Shown here piece by piece: positions 1 through 10,864 of a DNA stretch of 64,000 nt. The notes under the pieces are model-generated. The model searched no databases. It had not been told where the DNA came from and worked only from the letters and a program-made list of their open reading frames with translations. The DNA comes from Glandiceps talaboti. Lineage: Eukaryota > Hemichordata > Enteropneusta > Spengelidae. The stretch is taken from the NCBI RefSeq assembly GCF_964340395.1, contig NC_135565.1:20411709-20475708 (forward strand), written 5' to 3'. Each line of letters starts with the position of its first letter. Within the stretch, counting starts at the first letter, position 1. Made by a program: the position numbers and the translations under genes.

Positions 1-429
1 ATTGCCTCGTGGAACGTAGCAGACATGCAGATGTACTAGATGGACAATTAATATTCATGACTCCTAAGTGCTTATTGCCAACAAATAGTCATGAATATTA
101 ATTGTTTATCTAATACATATGCATATCTGCTAAGTCCAATGATGGAACAACGGACCACTGCTCGAACAGTGGAGGTAATAAAAGGCAATCGCGTGGTAAA
201 TCTGACCACACTTTTTAAGAGCAATCAATTTATATCAGGCCGCACTGTATTTTTTCATATAGGAAATAATTTCGTCTTGCATTAGTAAATGAAGCTAAAG
301 GTAGATGAACTTAAATTAAAATTTGGTCATTTAATTTCTTTCAGGTTTTCGTCGTTAAATTATTGAATTGTCATGATTTATCTAATCCATGATGAGCTTT
401 TTGTGTTTGATAATTACAAAGATTGATTT

Positions 430-910
430 TATTGACAGTAGATCGCACCATATTTTTAACAATGAGTTGGAATTTGGTTCCAAGTGATATAGTTCAATCA
501 TCCATACTACAGTTGTCAGGGATTCTCACATGTTTTGACAGTAGATCGCTAATCTGTGTTTAACAATTACTTGGAATTTGGCCAAATGACCAATATAATT
601 CAATCACCCGTACTGCAGTTATCAAGGATTACCATGTCTAAGTTCGAGAATTTACTACACGTCCTTAGTAGTCATACCATGTCACTAACTTATACAATCA
701 CGTGATCTGTCAAATTGCGGTGATATCAAATAAAATTAATTATCATTGATTGAAATGTACCAGTTTGTACCACTGTCAGCAAACAACTCTACGCTCATAA
801 CTTTAGACTGTCAACTTTGGTCTATTTTATACGTGTACCCGTGTTAGCAAACAATTGTCTACGCTCATAACTTTAGACTATCAACTTTGGTCTATTTCAT
901 ACGTGTAGCA
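430..910. repeat. Two short local tandem duplications
   Basis: A unit of about 110 bp beginning TTGACAGTAGATCGC occurs twice (about 430-535 and 536-640). A unit of about 75 bp beginning CTACGCTCATAACTT occurs twice (about 790-840 and 862-910). Both duplications are also present in the right-hand block, so they predate the segmental duplication. Confidence 0.6.
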
Positions 911-1444
911 CAGACTAGGGACGTTGTAGATACATTGCATGTAGTGTGCTTCATTTGCATAAACGTTTACCTAAAATCATGTTTTAGGTTGTTGAACTTG
1001 TCTTCTGAGTCTGACTTTATTTAAAGCTTACCTTTGACACAATCAATCACAGGTGTACACGTAAAAGCAGCAACTAACTTCTATATATAGCAATTCGTAT
1101 TAACCATAAATGTACAATATGTAAAGTAATATTACACATATTGCAACAACCCCCACATTGTCGCAAATCAGAGCTGTTATTTCTTCCGCAACACTGACTG
1201 TGCGGTACGTCGTGGACAGTGCCGTAAAAGAGACAGTGATTTACGACGATGTAACCACAAGGTGTTAAGGTCATTTATCAGTAATGAATCAAGTCCAACG
1301 ACAACATTGAGTCATTGAGTAAAGATTCTTTCCTACTTTATGATTTCATAACGACAGTAAAATGTTGAACTTGAAACGATTGTACTACCAGAATTAGTTG
1401 GAACGATGTAACCATTTAGAACAGACCACATGCTATATGTAGAA

Positions 1445-1538
1445 CCAGGGACGTCCCTGGAAGAACACTAGTATTCTTCTAGGGTTAACGGAGGTCACGG
1501 AAATACCGTTTCCACAGTGATTAGAATATGTGACCTCC
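1445..1538. other. Cluster of perfect and near-perfect palindromes
   Basis: A perfect 16-bp palindrome CCAGGGACGTCCCTGG lies at 1,445-1,460, followed by a near-palindrome centred on ACTAGT. A 9-bp inverted repeat GGAGGTCAC (1,490-1,498) pairs with GTGACCTCC (1,530-1,538) and encloses a GGAAA/TTTCC pair. The arrangement is kept in the second block (60,215-60,263), with one change in the first palindrome. It could be a regulatory site or the scar of a small hairpin element. Function is not known. Confidence 0.5.
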
Positions 1539-2244
1539 CAACTTCTAGTTCTTAGTTTTAACCACTTCTCCGTAGGGCGAAAAAATCCCGTTTGAAATGA
1601 TGATTTGGAGAGCTGCTGATATGCTGATTAGTTATAAGATGGGCCTTTTCAGCATACGATTGAATTTGTATTAATTCGGTGCGATAATCGCCCAGAAGTT
1701 AAGACACAGGGTGAATTATCAGTGTAACTGATACCTTGGCAATTATACCATACACACGCCAAGATATTATCTATGAACAGACTGTGTGTAAGTCCGCACC
1801 TGTAAGACCAACCCTCAATTTGTGTCGATATTTGGTATGTCAACTTTGGCATACTAACGAATAGATATAGTTCACTGTATATATACAAGTGTAAAGTCAG
1901 GAAAAAAGAATTTACCAGCTTCCAAAGTTGTGCTTTCATTTGTTTTCACTAGTTGAGAGAGGTGGTCCTTAATTCAACGCAATGGAAGCACAACAAGATT
2001 GACTTAAATACTAAATTTCAACCCCTGACATTTATTGCTGAATGAAAAAAGTCTACTACAAACTGTACTCCACAGTAAAATTGAAATATAATAGAAGGTC
2101 AGTTATACATCTATATCAATTAATATCGTAGATTAACCTGGCATCTAAAACTGTATTACTGAATTTCAATATGATAACATGTAAATTAATGTACACAACT
2201 TTCATCATGATCACATGAAAGAAAAGCAATAATGTCCAGTATCA

Positions 2245-2470
2245 ACGCATAGTATAGTATAGTGTAGTGCAGAGCAGTGTAGTATATTGTACTGTAGTGC
2301 AGTGTAGCGTAGTGTAGTGTACAGTGTATTGTAGTGTACAGAGTATTGTATAGTAATTGTATTGTATTGTATTGTATTGTATTGTAATGTAATGTACATT
2401 GCAGTGTAGTGTAGTGTAGTGTAGTGTAGTGTAGTGTAGTGTAATGCAGTGTAGTGTAGTGTAGTGTTTC
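2245..2470. repeat. TGTAG/TATTG pentanucleotide microsatellite
   Basis: Mixed five-base repeats of the TGTAG and TATTG types. The matching tract at 60,968-61,190 has the same flanks but different copy numbers of the two unit types, as expected for slippage after duplication. Long open frames here are artefacts of stop-free repeats. Confidence 0.85.
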
Positions 2471-2741
2471 ATGTCATTATGTGACTTCATGACATGGCTT
2501 TGTAGTCAGATGACCTGATGTGACCTGGTTACCCGTGTGAACTATGGTCTAGTTTATCGTGTCCTTGTACCAGGCTGAGCAAATACCACTAGTTAGGCCA
2601 AACCTATCGACAGATATCTGGAGTAGAGACAACTCCCATGTAGACTGAATGATATTATCGTGTGACTAAACTAATACCCAAATGTTTCACATATGTTAGG
2701 TTTAGGTTTTTCCTACTTTTTTAAAGCATAGCTACATATTA

Positions 2742-2743
<2 letters not shown>

Positions 2744-2806
<63 letters not shown>
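2744..2806. repeat. (CT)n microsatellite
   Basis: Uninterrupted CT dinucleotides. The corresponding tract in the right-hand block (61,481-61,812) is several times longer and mixed with GTCT units. Confidence 0.9.
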
Positions 2807-2811
<5 letters not shown>

Positions 2812-3445
2812 GCATGGTTCAATTTCATGTCCATCAAGTTGGGTCGTTCTAATGAGCATATCGAATACTCCAGAAAATCAAATATAACTTTTCAGCAAAT
2901 AATTAAAGTCTGGAAATGTTTCAAAATGTTGATAAGAATATGGCATAGTTTTAAATCACATTTTGTGCAAGTTATGTCATGTTACTCTACAAGCAAAGAA
3001 TTAAGAATAACGTGCATGTGAAACGAATTAAAAATTTTCAACTATCCACAACAATCTAATCTACAAATTTCAAGTAGACAGCAAAAATGATCTCTTGATT
3101 TATGGGATATATGCAACTACACACGTAGACATGTCAACGTATAACTATTTATTTGTTTCAATAATCTATGCAAAGTTTACAAGTTAAAAATTAACTTTTG
3201 TACTAGTCTAGTATATTCACTTAATTCATCATTCGACTAGCGGCGATCATACAGTTAACATACGTACCTCCAGTCATCGCAAGTTCCGTCCTCACGGTAT
3301 TCACACATTGATAGCACTGTGTCGTTACTTTTGCAACTGTCGGGACCTTCCGATCGTAATTACGTGTTTTATAAACGATCAAACACGCGAATGTGAGCAC
3401 TGACTGTTATTGTCAATTTCTATTTCATCGATGGGCATACCAGAT

Positions 3446-3552
3446 ATGCAGATATACGTTCTGAAGACTGAAAAAGACCTTACCAACATCGGAGTTTGAG
3501 GAACCACAACTTCCCATATTTGTGAAATCACCAAAGTCAGGACAACGTAAAG
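3446..3552 (+). other. Putative 5' leader exon (right end) with a 17-codon upstream ORF
   Basis: A strong donor (CGTAAAG|GTGAGT) closes an exon-like segment at 3,552, and the same segment and donor are conserved at 62,460-62,566. Joining it to the acceptor before 4,871 gives no continuous coding frame, so I infer an untranslated leader for the glycosyltransferase/TRADD-N gene. It contains a short ORF, ATG 3,446 to TGA 3,499. The second block keeps this ORF at the same length with six changed codons, two of them synonymous and two conservative. The exon's left boundary is not defined by the sequence. Region 3,240-3,420 just upstream has scattered CpGs, looks promoter-like and has no TATA box that I can assign. 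Confidence 0.4.
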
Positions 3553-3879
3553 GTGAGTTATATAATAAATAAGTGCTGCTATACTAGGACTGTATTGAAC
3601 TATGTATAGAAAACAGAAGTCCTCTAAGATGTAAAGTTACCTTGATCAAAGTTTTGAGCAATAAATCTTTATTTTTTAATGAAGAGTTATTGCTAAACGT
3701 TAATCAAACTTAGAGAACTGTTCTAACTATTGCATATTTTCTACTCCTCTTGTAAAGATAAGTTAGCTTGTTTTGTACAGGCATAACACGTAATATCAAT
3801 AGTTTTAACCTGGTATTTAACTAAAAGGAGTAGTGAAAAGTGACGACTTACTGTTTTATAATCAACCCGCATTTTCTGT

Positions 3880-4235
3880 CTGTCTCTTTCAGTCAATCAG
3901 ACAGTGGAAAATTTACCACCCCATCCCAATGTCTCGACTACATTTAGGCAGACAGATTTAAATTGGGCCGATTTTTCTTTCTGTCTGTTTGATAATCCAC
4001 TACAACAAGCAGAACGAGTTTGGGTTGCATTTTCTGTCTGTCTGTTTGATCATAGACCCCTCCACTTGGTGGACGGTCTATGGTTTGATAATCGACTACA
4101 ACACTTGAAGCAAAACGAGTTTTGGTTGCATTTTCTGTCTGTCTGTTTGATAACAAACCTAAAGAACAAGACAGAAAGAATTCGAGCCACATTTTGCTCT
4201 CTGGTTGTTTGATAATCAAACCAAACGACCACAAA
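3880..4235. repeat. ~65-bp degenerate tandem repeat in the first intron
   Basis: The phrase GCATTTTCTGTCTGTCTGTT, followed by a TTGATAATC-type sequence, recurs several times. Overlapping open frames on both strands are products of the repeat and show no domain. Confidence 0.6.
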
Positions 4236-4606
4236 TAACCAGAACAACTCCAACTCTGACGGCGATTCTGTCCTTGCCGAGTTTCTCTCTCTTATAATAA
4301 ACGTGATTAGCTTCTTGGTTTTCAGACATAGTTTCAGGTTTGTTGCATGAGGTATTTCGAACATTCAATTTTCATATCTGTAGTCAGTCATTTATCATAA
4401 TAACTTAAATTTTCACTTAAAGAATACTGCAGATCGAATAATCGACAAGACTCAAAACATTCATCATTAACGTTGATCTGATTTTAAGAATATGCTAGTC
4501 TCTTGAATTTTTGAAAAATAGAATTTTGCATTTCTTTTAGGAACGTGTTTCCTTGCCTGTTTTTTTATTTCACTTCCACACTTAGACTTTTTTGGAACAA
4601 CAACAA

Positions 4607-4758
4607 TAATTGTATTGTATTGTATTGTATTGTATTGTACTGTATTTTGTATTGTATTGTACTGTACTGTACTGTATTTTGTATTGTATTGTATTGTACT
4701 GTATTATATTGTATTGTGTTGTATAGTATTGTATTGTATTGTATTGTATTGTATTGTC
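4607..4758. repeat. (TATTG)n pentanucleotide microsatellite
   Basis: About 30 TATTG/TACTG units, the same unit type as part of the microsatellite in the duplicated block. It lies just upstream of the acceptor of the first coding exon. Confidence 0.9.
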
Positions 4759-4877
4759 GGTAATTTTACTTGTTAATGCTTGCGATTTGAGAGTTGGACA
4801 AAATCATTCTTTCTGTCTACTGTCCACCCATTGATAGCATACACGTATCTGTCTCTCATCATCTCAATAGGAAAACC

Positions 4878-6162
4878 ATGAGTGATATACCACCCAATGA
4901 ACGACCAGCTGTTCTGATCATAAGTGACAGGTGGCAATCGCCTTTTTATGGAGGTATTTCTGCTGCCATCAGACACCTTGCGCGTCTCTTTAATGCAATA
5001 GGTCTTAAAGTTTACTGCACAGCGTTAAAAATGACAGAAGAAGAGAAAAAAGATGCTAAAAGATGCCAGGTAGAACTAGTTTGCCCACACCCTCACGGTA
5101 CCTTGAAGTACAGAAAACCACGCCGTGATTGGTTAGATTCATGTGAAACATACTTCCCAAATATAAAACAAATGGATAATGTCAAAATCGTCTTTGGATT
5201 TGCCATGGCAACGTCTGAAGCAACCTTGGCTGTAAAAGATCGAGTTTTGTCTTTGGCGAAGTACTACATCGCTTACCTCTGGCCCACTCATGTTTCCCCT
5301 CCTACTATTCTCGGCTGTGATAAAGCAGAATTAGAACATCGAGTTGAAAGTTTAGATGATGAAGTCAAATTTGCTGATGCAATGGTTTCCCTTGACCAGA
5401 AAACTTTTGATCATTTTGATCAGAGATTTCAAGAATTTGCAGCGAGACATTTCCAGATATTTCCTATTGCCGATGACGTATACCTTAACTTATCACCACC
5501 TAGGATTCCGAGTGGTGAGAATCGCGAGATAAGAATCTTATCGTTCCTTGAAGACTACGACTTAGATGAAATGGTAAACCATAAACTACTGGCAAATGCC
5601 CTGAATGGAGTGACCAAAAGTTATCATGATGCAAGCTGGCAACCCCCTAGGTGGAGAATTCTTGGCATCCCTGAAGCAAAGGAATCTGAAATCCAGACAT
5701 ATCTTGACCCACACCCCCACCTTCATATTGTCCCATCCTCTATGCCAACTTTGAAGTACATTAGAACGGAGCTCCTTAGTTCGCATCTTATTCTTATCCC
5801 ACCATCCCCTGGAATGAATTCCTTCCACCTTATGTTGTCTGCTATGGCAATAGGAATACCTTTCCTAGTTCCTATGCATTCCCCCTGTCACGAATTGATC
5901 AGAACATATTTCGCCGATTACGTGGACGATATGGTCGTTGACATGAAAGATGTAGACAAGTTCAAGGAACTGATTACCAATATACTGGTGAATCCAGCAG
6001 TCTACTTTAAGAAGGCAGCTGAGGTAAAGGAGATACTACGAACGAAAGTAGTTCCAGCCATGAAAGATCTGAATCAAAAGTTTATGGACAAAGTGGTACA
6101 AGATGTAAGTGGTCAACAACCACCTACAACAGAAAGTGAAGAAGAGGACCAGAATACTTTAG
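4878..6162 (+). CDS. Exon 1: glycosyltransferase GT-B-like domain
   Basis: The N-terminal part (residues 14-35) reads VLIISDRWQSPFYGGISAA, the pattern of a GT-B Rossmann start with a glycine loop. The following phrase GLKVYCTALKMTEEEKKDA is also typical of GT4-like proteins. Near residues 300-340, LILIPPSPGMNSFHLMLSAM and AIGIPFLVP align with the donor-sugar-binding segment of GT4 enzymes. The two glutamates of the canonical EX7E motif are not present there (Met/Asn and Ser occupy the region), so the domain is more likely a ligand-binding or structural pseudo-enzyme. The exon ends with an acidic stretch (about residues 415-425) before a GTAAGA donor. Confidence 0.7.
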
Positions 6163-6947
6163 GTAAGATGAGTACAAGTAAAAAATTTATGTCCTTTTTC
6201 TTTTAATAATTACCTTAATCTTTAAATTTAGCAGTTTTACCAGTCTTTGTTAAATTAGTTAATCTATAAATGAGCAGATAGTGCCACTTGTTATGTCTTC
6301 GACTTTTACTTTTTCTATAAAATATTGACAAGGGAAAGTCCTTGCGATGGACTAGCATTGTCCTATAGAAGCCAACATATATTTATATACAATAGCATTT
6401 ATATATATTAGTGATAACTGTTTTATTAGCACAACTGAACCGATAAGGGATTCAGCAGTGCTATAGACGTGGGGTGGGGCGTGTGTGTTACTCAGTCATT
6501 GATCAGGGAAAGTCCCTGCGATGGACTAGCATTGTCCCCCGGGTGTTAGTCGATATCTATATACAATAGCAGGGCATACATTTATTAGTGATAATTGTTT
6601 TATTGAAGGAAGTAAGCACTTAGGATCCATGATTATTTAATATTTAGCTATATTTCATTTCAAACTGAACCATTAATAAGGAAAAAAGAAAATGTTACAA
6701 CTCATTTGCAGCAATTATCAATTTGTATGTAAAACAATGACAGGACTACTGAACCAAAAGTTCACAAACATTGTCTTTATTTCCTAGAATGCACCCATCA
6801 TAGTAAAAGGTGATGAATGTATACGATAGTTGATTCAACTGACGAAATGAATGGTTCTGTTGATTTATCATCTTTATCACGTATGAGAAACATTTAATTG
6901 ATTTTAAATTTACACTTTGGAATGAAAGTTTACATTAAACTAGACTG

Positions 6948-7004
<57 letters not shown>

Positions 7005-9961
7005 CCTCCCTATAGAGGCTGCAGCAGACAATGCTGATGTTCCACCAACCAATAGTGGAGAACAGATTCGACATCCAGGTGAGTTCACTTGCCATATTTG
7101 AATGGCCTACATTTTTAGACAGTATATCTAAGTGTAAGTTTGTATCATGTCAACTTGCATGTAAATTGTATAACGTCTACTTCATATTTTATAGTATTTA
7201 ATACTATATTATGATATTCTACTGCACTGTTTTACTGTCATAAAACCAACCAACCTAACAGCATTCATGGCAGCACCATGCCAAGGCGTCTGCAAAGAAC
7301 ATCTATGGTTCATGAAAATGAAATTCCGAAACATTATGTTGTTTAATCAGTATGTTATTACAATGATCATATATTGTAATATTTGTAATGCAAAACCTAA
7401 CAATTATGTCTATTCTCTCGATGTATACACAGGCCACATAAATCTACATGTTAACAGTGCTGGTGGTATTCCTAAGGAAGATGTGCCCATTGGAGAGGTT
7501 GAACAGGCTTACTTCCAACTTCCTGAAGTGCTGAAAGACATGCCACAACAGATCAACAAACTTCATCCTGGTGTGAGTGTAGATGGAGTTGATGGCCACA
7601 GTGTCAAGTATTCCATAGCATGTGAGTCTTTAGATGCCCTGGAATGTCTATGGAAGGAATATGAAGCCCTGAATCTCAATCGACTGGTAACATCTACAAC
7701 CATCACACCAAAAACACTGAAAGATATTGGTGCCCTGTACTTCTCCATACAGACTACATTGGATATAGAGGAGTATGAACAGTGCAAGAAAGAACTGCTA
7801 GAGAAAGGTAAAGACTGACTTTGTATGCATTTATTGACTGTCACTTACACATCACATCCCTTGCAAACTAATGAGAGATTGGGAATCACAACAGTAATAA
7901 AATCATGGACGGGTATATACCACAGAGTTCCTTGTAATCCACTCTTTATGACTTTGATTCACCATCTCAAGTACTGTTAAAATTAATCTGCCATTAGTAA
8001 TTATATTGTTTGATTCCTACACTGTAGTGTATCATACTTCCTAGCTAAATATTGAGATTGTTTGACTGGATCGAGTATCATGAGTAAAGTCCATATTGTA
8101 CATCAAGTAGATTAGGTTATAGTGTTTGTTTAAAGGAAGTGAGGAGGTCAAATCTACATGAGTTCGCTACTAGTCATCTACTTGGTTCCTCACCAATTAA
8201 TATAATAGTAAATATTACAAAAATACGGTCAATGGCGTTGTAGCTCAACTGCACAGTTTTTAAAATGTTTATCCATATGCTAGTCCATGCTAACAATAGG
8301 TGTTCATTTGCTGAATGACTGTCCAGTTGCCTATCCAACCATGTTGCTATCTTTGCGATATACGCGGTCATTTGGCTGTTGCTGTGGGTTGTGGTCATGT
8401 TGCTAGATATATTTGCATACATTTTAAAATGTTTTTGTTCACCTGTGTATGAATTTCTGATATTATCTTTGCAATATACGTGGTCATTTGGCTGTTGCTA
8501 TGAGCGTGGTCTTGTTGCTAGCATATTTGCATACATTTTTAAATGTTTACACACTTGTCTATTAATCCTCGTTATCTTTGCAATATACGTGATCATTTGG
8601 CTGTTGCTTTGGGTGTGGTCTTGTTGCTAGGCACATTTGAATACATATTTTGAATGTTTGTTCATTTGTCTTTCAATTACTGTTATCTTTGCAATATACG
8701 TTATTATTTGGCTGTTGCTATAGGCGTGGTCTTGTTGCTAGGCAAATTTACATACATTTTTTGAATGATTATTTAATTGTCTATTAATCCCCATTGTTAT
8801 CTTCGCAATATATGTGATCATTTGGCTGTTACTATGGGTGTGGTTTTGTTGCTAGGCACATTTTCATACATTTTTTTTGAATGTTTACGCATTTGTTTTT
8901 CTATTCCAGTTATCTTTGCAATATATGTGATTATATGGCTGTTGCTATAGGCGTGGTGTTGTTGCTAGGCAAATTTACATACATCTTAAAAATGTTTATT
9001 CAATTGTCTATTAATCCCCGTTGTTATCTTCGCAATATATGTGATAATTTGGCTGTTACTATGAGTGTGGTCTTGTTGCTAGGCACATTTGCATACATTT
9101 TTTGAATGTTTATTCATTTATCTTTCTATTCCTGTTATCTTTGCAATATACGTGATTATTTGGCTGTTGCTATAGGCGTGGTCTTGTTGCTAGGCAAATT
9201 TACATACATTTTTTAAATGTTTATTCAATTGTCTGTTAATCCTCGTTGTTATCTTCGCAATATATGTGATCATTTGGCTGTTGCTATGGGCGTGGTCATG
9301 GTTGCTAGGGTAGTTGCATACATTTTTTGAATGTTTACTCACTTGCCTACCAGATGATGTTATTTGACCAAAATATACATCAATTTGGTTGTTGCTATGG
9401 GCGTGGTCATGGTTGCTAGGGCTAATTTTGTTTAAATGTTTTGAAGAAAATCGGCAGAATAACACTTTCAGAAACATCTCACCAAGTTTTAGACTCATTG
9501 ACAAAGTTTTTTTTGAGATATGTTTTTGACCAAAGATTAACATTTTTACACCTAATTTACATATCACTCATGGAATCATTGTATACTTAATATTTCTTCG
9601 TCCATACATCCCCAGATGTATTCCCTTTAAATTTCAGCCCAATCAGCTCAGTGGTTTTGTAATTATAGATTTTTGACCAAAAAAGACACATTTTAGCCAT
9701 AATTTGCATAGCACTGATGGGACCATCATATCATGAACAATTCTAAGTAAAAACACCCTGAAGAATGCATTCAAATTTCAGCCAAATCTGCCCAGTTGTT
9801 TTTGAGTTTAAGTTTTTTGATCAAAAATCACATTTTTTTACCCAAATCACAAACCGGTGGTAAGATCATTTTGATTTGGACAATTTCCCAACTAGACACC
9901 CAAAGTAATGAACCCACCAAACATAATGTCAATCGGTCCAGCAGTTTTTGACTTTAAGTTG

Positions 9962-10015
<54 letters not shown>

Positions 10016-10027
10016 CATACACACACA

Positions 10028-10063
<36 letters not shown>

Positions 10064-10754
10064 TGCGATCCCTATAGCACTACTGAACCTCAGTTCAGTT
10101 GTGCTAACAAACCACAGCTGCATCTTATCACCAGAATAACTGTAAAACAAATTAAATTTACTGAAACAATATATCCGTGTTGCTATAATCTTTAAATCTT
10201 TATGTTGTGTATTATGCTTTTATTCAGGTGACAACACAGTATCAGCTCCTGTAGAAGTGAGCGATCCTGATGAGGGAAGTAACCAAAAGGAAGCTGAGCT
10301 TACTAAAGAAAACAAAGACCTCCTAATAGAAAGTTACAAACTTAAAACTACAATTACCACCTTACAGAAAAAGATAATAGAATGTGAAGCTAGAATTCTG
10401 TTTCTCAGTAGAGCTTTGAAAGAAAATTCAGAATTAAAGGTAGATGTTGCAATCCTGCAAGCAACACTAAAAGAGAAAGATATAGAGATAGAAATACTAA
10501 AAAAGAATCAAGAGGAAAATGAAAAGAGGGAGAAAGTTCTGCTAGATAAAATCCTACGATTAAGCAAAGAAAATTCTGAAATAAAAGAATCAGTTGGGAA
10601 GGGTGGCGATAAAGCTCTTGCAGACGAAAACCAGCAACTCAAGAAAGAAGTCGCTGATCTAAAGAAAGAAGTTGAGGGTCTGGAAGAGAAGAATATTGCT
10701 AAGCAGAAGGAAATTGGTAAACTTGAAATGGAGATGGACAAAGTGAAAGGTTAG
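4878..10754 (+). CDS. Glycosyltransferase-like / TRADD-N-like / coiled-coil protein, 4 coding exons
   Basis: Coding exons are 4,878-6,162, 7,016-7,078, 7,433-7,807 and 10,228-10,754, together 2,250 nt (749 residues plus TAG). All three introns are GT-AG and phase 1, and every junction restores a Gly or Glu codon, which strongly supports the model. Residues 1-428 resemble a GT-B glycosyltransferase, 429-450 are a linker, 450-575 resemble TRADD-N, and 575-749 form a coiled coil. I chose ATG 4,878 because it has A at -3 and lies 7 nt after a good acceptor (pyrimidines then AG at 4,869-4,870). TRADD-N domains in invertebrates occur in large families of cytosolic adaptor and receptor proteins thought to act in innate signalling, so by inference this is an intracellular adaptor or sensor, with the coiled coil for oligomerisation. 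There is no signal peptide or membrane segment. AATAAA at 11,731 probably ends the transcript. Confidence 0.75.
6951..7010. repeat. (CT)n tract that forms the polypyrimidine tract of exon 2
   Basis: About 25 CT units and three CCCT units lie directly before the TATAG acceptor of the 63-nt exon 2, so a slippage-prone microsatellite serves as the splice pyrimidine tract. Confidence 0.8.
7433..7807 (+). CDS. Exon 3: TRADD-N-like domain
   Basis: 125 codons flanked by phase-1 junctions. The C-terminal half (ALECLWKEYEALNLNRLV, then ITPKTLKDIGALYFSIQTTL, then IEEYEQCKKELLEK) matches the pattern I know from invertebrate TRADD-N-like domains: LWxxYxSGxL, a helix, a beta strand and EEYxxCxxEL. In such proteins the domain sits N-terminal to effector or repeat modules and is thought to mediate homotypic contacts. 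The start of the exon follows ACACAG. A stop-free extension to 7,267 in another context is intronic. Confidence 0.7.
8225..9440. repeat. ~113-bp tandem repeat, about 10 copies, in intron 3
   Basis: Copies share CAATATACGTGATCATTTGG, then GCTGTTGCTATGGGCGTGGT, then GTTGCTAGGCA. Spacing between copies is 110-118 bp. Copies differ by substitutions and small indels, so this is an old array. It is followed directly by an interspersed-repeat-like stretch. Confidence 0.85.
9440..10062. repeat. Interspersed-repeat-like sequence ending in (CA)n
   Basis: Related phrases recur (TTTTTGACCAAAA and AATTTCAGCCxAATCxGCxCAGT every 110-130 bp), ending in a (CA)n tract at 9,965-10,060. This looks like a non-autonomous retroposed or internally repetitive element. 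No protein is encoded. Confidence 0.55.
10228..10754 (+). CDS. Exon 4: C-terminal coiled coil
   Basis: About 174 residues rich in Lys, Glu, Leu and Ile with clear heptads from about residue 590 to the end, broken once by a Gly-Gly-Asp segment. No other motif is seen. The exon runs into TAG at 10,752-10,754. An AAAG|GTTAGT sequence at 10,749 could serve as a phase-1 donor, so a longer isoform is possible, but no downstream exon in that phase was found. The BEN-gene exon at 19,668 starts in phase 0 and does not fit. Confidence 0.65.
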
Positions 10755-10864
10755 TGGTAAGCATAGCTTATCATTCATATATATAGTGTGCTACTATAGG
10801 TCCATTTGTACCCCATTCCATATCAACATTGTGTGCTCTACATGATGTAAATACTGTTTATACA

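Larger units (their letters stand above)
1..3780. repeat. Left copy of a ~4-kb direct segmental duplication
   Basis: Nearly the whole stretch is repeated in the same orientation at 58,662-62,690. Matching landmarks run in the same order: ATTGCCTCGTGG at the start, tandem sub-repeats near 430-620 and 770-910, palindromes near 1,445-1,540, a TGTAG/TATTG microsatellite, a (CT)n tract, a promoter-like zone near 3,240-3,420 and a leader exon ending in a GTGAGT donor. Identity is roughly 95% by eye and similarity stops a little after 3,780. The block starts at the window edge, so its true left end is not visible. No convincing long gene lies inside it; the largest open frame (minus strand, 1,649-1,939) is kept in both copies but has no recognisable domain. 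Confidence 0.9.

Noticed and set aside
1074-1274. Cysteine-rich 66-residue minus-strand frame resembling a secreted peptide
   Set aside because: The same place in the second block (59,794-59,985) is frameshifted, so the peptide is not maintained.
1649-1939. 96-codon minus-strand open frame also present at 60,374-60,664
   Set aside because: Conserved only because the whole block is duplicated. No domain and no start or splice support; three residue changes and no evidence of constraint.
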